A DNA stretch of 14,612 nucleotides from a bacterium HR41 (GTDB taxonomy: Bacteria > Actinomycetota > Thermoleophilia > Solirubrobacterales > Thermoleophilaceae): assembly GCA_002898855.1 (NCBI GenBank), contig BEIR01000009.1, positions 1 through 14,612 of the forward strand. The letters are read 5' to 3'. The notes under the pieces were generated by a model, which ran no database searches, was not told the origin of the DNA, and was given only the letters and a program-made list of their open reading frames with translations. The number at the start of each line of letters is the position of its first letter. Within the stretch, counting starts at the first letter, position 1. Below are positions 7,402 to 12,680 of this stretch, in pieces. The position numbers were made by a program, and so were the translations under genes.

Positions 7402-8871
7402 TCACCCGGCCGCCAGCGCCACGTACTTCGTTTCGAGGTACTCGTCGATCCCCTCGTTGCCGCCTTCCCGGCCGATCCCCGACTGCTTGACACCGCCGAA
7501 CGGCGCGCCGGCGTTCGAGACGATCCCCTGGTTGAGTCCGACCATCCCGAACTCGAGCCGCTCGCAGACGCGGCGGGCGCGATCGAGGTCGCGCGTGTAG
7601 ACGTAGGCGACGAGCCCATACTCGCTGGCGTTCGCCTCGGCTACAGCCTCCTCTTCGCTCGTGAAGGTGCGGATCGGCGCGACCGGGCCGAAGATCTCCT
7701 CGCGCAGCAGCCGCGCCCCGTCGGGCACGGGATAGAGGACGGTCGGCTCGTAGAAGTAGCCGGGACCGGCGGGAACGTTTCCGCCCGTCAAGACACGCGC
7801 GCCGCGGTCGACAGCGTCGGCGACGAGCTCCGCCACCTTTTGTCGCTGCTCGGCGCTGACGAGCGGGCCGACCTGCGTTTCCTCGGCGCTGCCGCGCCCG
7901 ATGCGCAGCTCGCTAAAGCGGGCTGCCAAGCCACGAGCGAACTCGTCGGCGATCGCCTCGGCAACGAGGAAGCGGTTGGCGGCGGTGCACGCCTCGCCGA
8001 CGTTGCGCATCTTGGCGGTGACCGCGCCGGCGAGGGCGGCGTCGAGATCGGCGTCGTCGAAGACCAGGAAGGGTGCGTTGCCGCCGAGCTCCATCGACAC
8101 CCTCAGCACGCGCTCGCCGGCCGCTGCCATCAGCCTGCGCCCGACTGCGGTCGAGCCTGTGAACGACACCTTGCGCAGGCGCGGGTCGCGCAGCAGCGGT
8201 TCGGTGACGGCGCGCGCGTCGCTAGCCGGAACCACGTTGAGGACGCCGCGGGGCAGGCCACATTCGGCGAGCACACCGGCGAGCGCTAGCGCCGAGAGCG
8301 GCGTCAGCTGGGCGGGCTTCCAGACCATCGTGCAGCCCGCCGCCAGCGCCGGACCGATCTTGCGCGTGCCCATCGCAAGCGGGAAGTTCCAGGGGGTGAT
8401 GAGAAGGCACGGCCCGACCGGCTCGCGCGTAACGATGAGGCGGCTGCGACCGTCACCGGAGCGCTTGACGTAACCATCGAGACGCAGCGCTTCGCCGGAA
8501 AACCAGCGGAAGAACTCGGCCGCATAGAGAACCTCGGCGCGCGACTCGGCGAGCGCCTTGCCCATCTCGAGTGTCATCAACAGCGCGAGCTCGTCGGCGC
8601 GCCGGCGCAACTCTTCGAAGGCGCGCCAGAGCAGCTCGGCGCGCTCGTTGGGCGGCGTGTCCGCCCAACCGCGCTGCGCCCGGTCGGCCGCAGCGAGCGC
8701 GGCGAGCGCGTCCTCCGCGGTGGCGTCGGCGACGCGGCAGAGCACCTCGCCCGTGGCGGGGTCCTCGACCGCGAACTCGCCACCGCCGCTAGCCTCGCGC
8801 CACTCGCCGGCGACAAAGAGCCGCTTCGGCACCGCCTCGACGACCTGCCGCTCCGATGCAGCTACAGCCAC
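7402..8871 (-). CDS. gabD: NAD(P)+-dependent aldehyde dehydrogenase, succinate-semialdehyde dehydrogenase type
   Basis: Oxidises an aldehyde to its acid; by overall motif pattern most like succinate-semialdehyde dehydrogenase, which makes succinate from GABA or 2-oxoglutarate breakdown. The 489 residues show ITPWNFPLAMGTRKIGPALA (159-178, with the N162 oxyanion residue), the cofactor-binding FTGSTAVGR (237-245), general base E261 in MELGGNAPFLVF (260-271), and nucleophile C295 in NVGEACTAANRF (290-301). EEIFGPVAPI and PFGGVKQSGIGREGG lie near the C-terminus. The start is GTG 8871, preceded by AAGGGGG at normal spacing; a 47-codon in-frame extension upstream lacks family similarity. A TAACCT box at 8912-8917 could be its promoter. 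The gene is divergent from the SpoIID-like gene and converges on fumC. The true substrate cannot be fixed; other medium-chain semialdehydes are possible. Confidence 0.9.
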   Translation of the reverse strand: MAVAASERQVVEAVPKRLFVAGEWREASGGGEFAVEDPATGEVLCRVADATAEDALAALAAADRAQRGWADTPPNERAELLWRAFEELRRRADELALLMTLEMGKALAESRAEVLYAAEFFRWFSGEALRLDGYVKRSGDGRSRLIVTREPVGPCLLITPWNFPLAMGTRKIGPALAAGCTMVWKPAQLTPLSALALAGVLAECGLPRGVLNVVPASDARAVTEPLLRDPRLRKVSFTGSTAVGRRLMAAAGERVLRVSMELGGNAPFLVFDDADLDAALAGAVTAKMRNVGEACTAANRFLVAEAIADEFARGLAARFSELRIGRGSAEETQVGPLVSAEQRQKVAELVADAVDRGARVLTGGNVPAGPGYFYEPTVLYPVPDGARLLREEIFGPVAPIRTFTSEEEAVAEANASEYGLVAYVYTRDLDRARRVCERLEFGMVGLNQGIVSNAGAPFGGVKQSGIGREGGNEGIDEYLETKYVALAAG

Positions 8872-8911
8872 TTTCGGCCCCCTTTCGCAGCTGTGTGGCC
8901 GGACGGCACGA

Positions 8912-8917
8912 AGGTTA
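8912..8917 (-). promoter_or_regulatory. Candidate -10 box (TAACCT) for the aldehyde dehydrogenase gene
   Basis: On the minus strand TAACCT lies 40 nt before GTG 8871, giving a leader of about 34 nt that contains the AAGGGGG ribosome-binding site. It is 11 nt from the opposite-facing TACTCT box of the SpoIID-like gene, so the two promoters probably compete. Confidence 0.35.
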
Positions 8918-8928
8918 CGAGAGCGCGC

Positions 8929-8934
8929 TACTCT
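8929..8934 (+). promoter_or_regulatory. Candidate -10 box (TACTCT) for the SpoIID-like gene
   Basis: TACTCT is followed by 7 nt and an in-frame TTG at 8942, or by 22 nt and the ATG at 8957. Transcription would begin near 8941, giving either a leaderless TTG start or a 16 nt leader without a Shine-Dalgarno. No -35 is clear. Confidence 0.4.
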
Positions 8935-8956
8935 CGCCGCCTTGCCGCGTTTCGGT

Positions 8957-10327
8957 ATGCAGATGCGCACGGCGGTAACCGTGCTCGCGACGCTCTTAGC
9001 CCTCGCCGTCACGGCACCGGCGTACGGCGCTGCCGTCAGCGACTTCGTCGTGCGCGGCGCCGGTTTCGGTCACGGGCTCGGCATGAGCCAGTGGGGAGCC
9101 CAGGGGATGGCGCTCGCGGGTAGCGACTACCGCGAGATTCTCGCCCACTACTACACCGGCACCGCCGTCGAGACGCGACCCGCTCGCACGCTGCGCGTAC
9201 TGCTGGCGAGCGGCCTGCGCACGTTCGCGGTGGCGGGCGTGGCGCGGATCGAGAGCAAGAATGTTGACCCGGGCCGCCAGTTGCGCGCCAGCGCCGAGCG
9301 CAGCCGCGTCGTCGTGCGAGCAGGTCGGCGTGTTCTTGTGCGTGCCCGCTCGCCCGTGCGCCTGCGACCGCGCAGTGGTCGGCTGCTGCGTCTTGTCGCG
9401 CCGACGCTGGCGGGCGTCGCCGACGGTCGCTGGCGTGGTGCGCTCGAGCTGCGTGTGGTGTCGGGGCGACTGGCGGTGGTGAACATCGTGGCGGTCGAGG
9501 ACTACTTGCGTGGTGTCGTGCCCGACGAGGTGCCGCCCAGCTGGCATCCCGAAGCTCTCAAAGCCCAAGCCGTAGCGGCGCGAAGCTACGCGCTGTCGAC
9601 GCTCGCGCGCGGCTGGTTCGAGCTCTACCCCGATACACGCTCTCAGGTCTACCGGGGAGTTACCGCCGAAGACCCGGCGACCGACGCGGCGATCGCCGCC
9701 ACTAGCGGCGAGGTCGTCACCTACGACGGCGAGATCGCGCGCACCTTCTTCCACTCGAGTTCGGGCGGCCGCACCGAAAACGTCGAGAACGTGTTCGTCG
9801 CACCTCTCCCCTATCTGCGCGCCGTCGACGACCCGGCCGACCGGATCTCGCCCTACCACCGCTGGACGCTGCGTTTCACCCGTGCGCGCCTCGAACGCCT
9901 GCTCGGTTCGCTCGTGCGCGGCCGCTTGCGAGCGATCGTCGTGACCAAGCGGGGTTCGTCGCCGCGGGTGTTGCGCGCGCGCGTGGAGGGAAGCGGCGGC
10001 AAGGTGGCGACGACCGGCGCCGTCTTGCGGGCGCGACTGCGCTTGCGCTCGACGTGGTTCACGGTCGTGCGCGCCGACCTGCGCGCCGCGCGCGTGTCGG
10101 CGCGCGCCAGCAGCACAAGCGGCGGGCGCTGGCTTTTGACCGGGACGTTCGCACCGCGCGCGGGGCGCACGGTGGTGCTCGAAAAGCGCGACAAACGCGG
10201 ACGGTTCGTCCGTGCCGCCACCGCTGCGATGACGCGCAGCGGCGCCTTCAGGGTGGCGGTCGCCGCGCCCGGTGTGTGGCGGGCGCGCGTCGGCTCGCTG
10301 GCGTCGCTGCCGCTGACCGTTCGCTGA
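8957..10327 (+). CDS. Secreted SpoIID/LytB-domain protein (probable peptidoglycan lytic transglycosylase), permuted
   Basis: The 456 residues start with a Sec-type signal peptide (about 1-25: MRT, hydrophobic VTVLATLLALAVTA, then PAYGA), so it acts outside the membrane. The SpoIID family cleaves glycan strands of peptidoglycan. The core is VEDYLRGVVPDEVP (180-193, E191 being the expected catalytic Glu), WHPEALKAQAVAARSYAL (196-213), then TSGEVVTYDGEIARTFFHSS (249-268) and RSTWFTV (364-370). The motif GAGFGHGLGMSQWGAQGMA (34-52), which ends the domain in Bacillus SpoIID, is here directly after the signal peptide. The last 75 residues look like a small beta-sandwich, possibly wall- or sugar-binding. 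ATG 8957 is used; ATG 8963 and TTG 8942 are alternatives and none has a Shine-Dalgarno. The gene is divergent from the dehydrogenase gene and converges on ychF. A sporulation role is not implied. Confidence 0.85.
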   Translation: MQMRTAVTVLATLLALAVTAPAYGAAVSDFVVRGAGFGHGLGMSQWGAQGMALAGSDYREILAHYYTGTAVETRPARTLRVLLASGLRTFAVAGVARIESKNVDPGRQLRASAERSRVVVRAGRRVLVRARSPVRLRPRSGRLLRLVAPTLAGVADGRWRGALELRVVSGRLAVVNIVAVEDYLRGVVPDEVPPSWHPEALKAQAVAARSYALSTLARGWFELYPDTRSQVYRGVTAEDPATDAAIAATSGEVVTYDGEIARTFFHSSSGGRTENVENVFVAPLPYLRAVDDPADRISPYHRWTLRFTRARLERLLGSLVRGRLRAIVVTKRGSSPRVLRARVEGSGGKVATTGAVLRARLRLRSTWFTVVRADLRAARVSARASSTSGGRWLLTGTFAPRAGRTVVLEKRDKRGRFVRAATAAMTRSGAFRVAVAAPGVWRARVGSLASLPLTVR

Positions 10328-10331
10328 TGCG

Positions 10332-10353
10332 CCGGCGCCTCGCGCCACGCCGG
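10332..10353. terminator. Inverted repeat CCGGCG-N10-CGCCGG between convergent SpoIID-like gene and ychF
   Basis: Six-base-pair perfect arms (10332-10337, 10348-10353) with a 10 nt loop lie in the 38 nt between the two convergent stop codons. No T tract is present. It is a candidate bidirectional terminator by position only. Confidence 0.3.
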
Positions 10354-10365
10354 TGGTCAGAGTGG

Positions 10366-11457
10366 TCAGCGCGGTGGTGTGAAGCGGAAGCGAATCACGT
10401 CGCCGTCGCGAACCGAGTAGTCGCGACCTTCGGTTCGCACTAGCGCGCGTTCGCGCGCGGCAGCGAGCGACCCTGCCGCGACAAGCTCGTCCCAGGCGAC
10501 GACCTCGGCGGCGACGAAGCCGCGCTTCATGTCGCTGTGCACCTCGCCAGCAGCACGCCGCGCTGTCGTGCCCCGCGGCACGGCGTGGGCACGCGCCTCG
10601 CCACCCTCGTGAGCGGTGAAAAACGTGACGAGATCGAGCAACGCGAAGGCGCCGCCGACGACACGCTCGAGCGCGGAAGCGCCGAGCTCGAGCTCCGAGC
10701 GCAGCGCCTCGGCCTCGCTCGGTTCGAGGTCTGCAAGCTCGGCTTCGATGCGCGCGCTCACCGCCACCGCGCGCGCACCGCGCGCGGTGGCGTGCGCGAC
10801 GAGCTCCGGCGGCGGTTCGAGCGGCGCGCCCTCGTCGACGTTCGCGACGTAGAGGAAGGGTTTCGCGGTCAGGGCTTGGAGTTCGCGCGCAGCGTCGGGT
10901 GCGTCCTCGGGCGGCTCGAGGCCGCGCACGGGTTCGCCGCGGGCGAGGCGCTCGTGCACCTGCTCGAGCCACTCGGCCTCGGCGACAGCGGCACGTTCGA
11001 GCGACCGGGCGCGGCGCCGCGCCCGGTCGAGCCGCTCGCCGGCGCGCTCGAGATCGGCCTGCAAGAGCTCGGCTTCGAGCAGCTCGGCGTCGGCGACAGG
11101 GTCGACGTGGCCGTCGGGGTGGGGCACGTCCGGCGCGGCGAACGCACGCACGACGATCACGACGACGTCGACCTCACGGATCTGGGCGAGGAAACGGTTG
11201 CCGAGCCCCTCGCCGCGGTGCGCGCCGCGCACCAGTCCGGCGATGTCGCGCAGCTCGACGGTCTCGTAGGTGACGGGATCGGCGCCGATCGTGCGCGCGA
11301 CCGCGTCGAGACGCTCGTCCGGCACGGGAACGACGGCGATGTTCGGGTCGACAGTCGTGAACGGGTAGGGCGCGACCTCGGCGGCCTGGCGCGAGATCGC
11401 TCGAAACAGCGAGCTCTTCCCGGCGTTGGGGAGACCGACGATGCCGATCCGCTTCAA
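10366..11457 (-). CDS. ychF: YchF/OLA1-family ribosome-associated ATPase
   Basis: An Obg-related P-loop NTPase that binds ribosomes and prefers ATP; it takes part in translation and stress control. The 363 residues match the full family length. Seen: G1 GLPNAGKSS (8-16), switch region YPFTTVDPN (31-39), G3 DIAGLVRGA (71-79), and G4 NVDE (206-209) in place of the GTPase NKxD, which is the hallmark of the ATP-preferring YchF group. A coiled-coil arm lies between about 123 and 195 and a C-terminal TGS domain at about 276-360 (LVTFFTAHEGG, RGTTARRAAGEVHSDMKRGF, YSVRDGDVIRFRF). The start is TTG 11457, because KRIGIVGLPNAGKSS matches the family N-terminus and GGAGGG lies 8 nt upstream. This start overlaps the stop of the PAP2 gene by 4 nt (TTGA), so translation is probably coupled. 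It is the last gene of the minus-strand cluster. Confidence 0.96.
   Translation of the reverse strand: MKRIGIVGLPNAGKSSLFRAISRQAAEVAPYPFTTVDPNIAVVPVPDERLDAVARTIGADPVTYETVELRDIAGLVRGAHRGEGLGNRFLAQIREVDVVVIVVRAFAAPDVPHPDGHVDPVADAELLEAELLQADLERAGERLDRARRRARSLERAAVAEAEWLEQVHERLARGEPVRGLEPPEDAPDAARELQALTAKPFLYVANVDEGAPLEPPPELVAHATARGARAVAVSARIEAELADLEPSEAEALRSELELGASALERVVGGAFALLDLVTFFTAHEGGEARAHAVPRGTTARRAAGEVHSDMKRGFVAAEVVAWDELVAAGSLAAARERALVRTEGRDYSVRDGDVIRFRFTPPR
10762..10792. repeat. Perfect 13 bp inverted repeat with 5 nt loop inside ychF
   Basis: CGCCACCGCGCGC (10762-10774) is exactly complementary to GCGCGCGGTGGCG (10780-10792), with GCACC as the loop. It lies within ychF, in a stretch encoding HATARGARAVAV (residues 222-233), and is the strongest hairpin I could find in the window. 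Confidence 0.75.
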
Positions 11458-12080
11458 GGTCGCTGCCCTCCGGTCGCGCGCCGTTCGGCACCCGCGCCGC
11501 CGCGAGCGGCGGTTCGTCCCACGAGCGCACCGAGCGCTGCCCCCGCCGCTACGTCGCTCGGATAGTGCGCGCCGAGCACGATCCGCGACGCCGCCACCCA
11601 CCCGGCGGCCGCCCACGCAAGGACGCGGGCCCTTCGCGACAGCGGTGCCGAGCTTGCGAAGGCGGCAGCGCAGGCGGCGTGGGCGGACGGGAAGGAGCGG
11701 TTCGAGTAGAGCCGCACCTCGCGTGGCACGTCGGGACGCGAGCGCGGCAAAAGACGCTTCACGACCTGCACCGCCGTGAACGCACCCGCCACACCAAGCG
11801 CGGGCGCAAGCCAGTCGCGGGCACGCGCCGAGTCGCGCCCGCGGGCACGCACCGATGCGGCGAGCGCGACGGCGATCCAGCCGGTGCCGTATTCGCCGAA
11901 GCGGCTCGCGAGCCGCGCGACCGGTACGAGCGCGGTGTCTCTGGTCGCGGCGACGAGCGCGGCCACAGCCGGGGCCTCGATGCGGTCGAGCCGCGACAGC
12001 AGCTTGTGCCGCGAGCGCGCTACGGCGCTGCTAGAAGCCGACGCGCTGCTCGGCAAGCTCGCAGCGGACGTAGGCGACAC
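11454..12080 (-). CDS. PAP2-family membrane phosphatase
   Basis: A type 2 phosphatidic acid phosphatase-like enzyme, probably acting on a lipid phosphate or on undecaprenyl pyrophosphate at the outer membrane face. All three catalytic motifs are intact: K108-x6-RP (KRLLPRSRP, 108-116), PSAH (131-134) and SR-x5-H-x3-D (SRIVLGAHYPSD, 165-176). Hydrophobic segments at about 66-78, 90-107, 132-145, 151-170 and 174-188 fit a small integral membrane protein. Residues 1-26 are Ser/Ala-rich and of doubtful reality. The longest start, GTG 12080, overlaps the upstream 72-residue gene by 50 nt; TTG 12056 would cut this to 26 nt, and neither has a good Shine-Dalgarno. The stop overlaps the ychF start by 4 nt. 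The substrate is not determinable; the link to the glycosyltransferase at the left is only thematic (polyprenyl lipid carriers). Confidence 0.85.
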   Translation of the reverse strand: MSPTSAASLPSSASASSSAVARSRHKLLSRLDRIEAPAVAALVAATRDTALVPVARLASRFGEYGTGWIAVALAASVRARGRDSARARDWLAPALGVAGAFTAVQVVKRLLPRSRPDVPREVRLYSNRSFPSAHAACAAAFASSAPLSRRARVLAWAAAGWVAASRIVLGAHYPSDVAAGAALGALVGRTAARGGAGAERRATGGQRP

Positions 12081-12249
12081 GTGCCAGGTCGAGCACCACC
12101 TCTGCCTCCTGGGCGCGCACGGTGTGGACCGAGCGACCGTCGCCGGCGGCGCGCAGCGCCTCGACGAGCGCCCGGTGCTCGTTCTCGTCGAGGCGCAGCG
12201 TCAGAACCTGGCCTCCCTGAAAACCGACGTCTACGGTGCGCAGCGCCAC
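12031..12249 (-). CDS. Small conserved-looking protein of unknown function (72 aa)
   Basis: I do not recognise this protein. It is acidic and ordered-looking, with an alternating beta pattern: VDVGFQGGQVLTLRLDENEH (6-25), a helix ALVEALRAAG, a strand around SVHTV, then AEVVLDLARVAYVRCELAEQ (49-68). The second half loosely resembles small actinobacterial proteins of the DUF3107 kind, which end in a VAYVE-like strand, but the match is too weak to name. It is judged real because it starts (GTG 12249) 9 nt after the methylmalonyl-CoA epimerase stop, has normal codon use for the window, and sits inside the minus-strand gene chain. Its end overlaps the presumed PAP2 start. It contains no signal peptide, membrane segment or metal motif. 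Confidence 0.65.
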   Translation of the reverse strand: MALRTVDVGFQGGQVLTLRLDENEHRALVEALRAAGDGRSVHTVRAQEAEVVLDLARVAYVRCELAEQRVGF

Positions 12250-12258
12250 AGTTGCAGC

Positions 12259-12666
12259 TCAGTGCTCGGCCGGCTGGACGAGCTCGGTGAGCACCCCGCC
12301 GACGGATTTCGGGTGGACGAAGGCGACGCGGCTGTTGCGAATGCCGCGCCGCGGCTGCTCGTCGATCAGCCGCAACCCGGCGGAACGGCAGCGCTCGAGG
12401 GCGGCCTCGATGTCGTCGGTAGCGTAGGCGACGTGGTGCAGTCCGGGCCCGTTGCGCTCCAGGAAGCGGGCGATAGCGCTGTCGGCGCTTACGGGCTTGA
12501 GCAGCTCGACGTGGCTTTCGCCGACGTCGAGCAGAACCGCTTCGACCCCGAACGACTCCACCACCTCGCGGTGGGCGAGCGGCATGCCGAACGTCTGCTC
12601 GTAAAGGGCGATGGCGGCGTCGAGATCCTCGACGGCGACGCCGATGTGGTCGATGCGCCCGAACAC
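12259..12666 (-). CDS. mce: Methylmalonyl-CoA epimerase (VOC/glyoxalase fold)
   Basis: Interconverts the 2R and 2S forms of methylmalonyl-CoA, linking propionyl-CoA breakdown to succinyl-CoA. The 135 residues are the usual length and form two VOC modules (about 1-58 and 74-133). Seen: IDHIGVAVEDLDAAIALYEQ (5-24), where H7 is a metal ligand, SHVELLKP (51-58, E54), GLHHVAYATDDIEAAL (75-90, with the His ligand at 77/78), GIRNSRVAFVHPKSVGGVL (108-126) and TELVQP with E128, the fourth ligand. This pattern matches the epimerase more closely than glyoxalase I. The GTG at 12666 is chosen because the family begins almost directly with the I-D-H-I-G motif. It is 11 nt after the ftsH stop and 8 nt after a TAGACT box, with no Shine-Dalgarno. 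The methylmalonyl-CoA mutase genes are not in this window. Confidence 0.93.
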   Translation of the reverse strand: MFGRIDHIGVAVEDLDAAIALYEQTFGMPLAHREVVESFGVEAVLLDVGESHVELLKPVSADSAIARFLERNGPGLHHVAYATDDIEAALERCRSAGLRLIDEQPRRGIRNSRVAFVHPKSVGGVLTELVQPAEH

Positions 12667-12674
12667 GCGCCGGC

Positions 12675-12680
12675 AGTCTA
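12675..12680 (-). promoter_or_regulatory. Candidate -10 box (TAGACT) for methylmalonyl-CoA epimerase, over the ftsH stop codon
   Basis: On the minus strand TAGACT is followed by exactly 8 nt and the GTG at 12666. Its first three bases are the ftsH stop codon, so part of the match could be chance. If real, the epimerase and downstream genes have an internal promoter with a leaderless mRNA. Confidence 0.35.

Noticed and set aside
8872..9012. In-frame N-terminal extension of the aldehyde dehydrogenase to 9012
   Set aside because: It would cover the divergent promoter and the signal-peptide coding region of the SpoIID-like gene. The ribosome-binding site and family similarity point to GTG 8871.
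8996..10972. Long minus-strand open frame (658 codons) opposite the SpoIID-like gene
   Set aside because: Extremely Arg/Ala-rich, crosses convergent gene ends, and has no recognisable domain; typical antisense frame in high-GC DNA.
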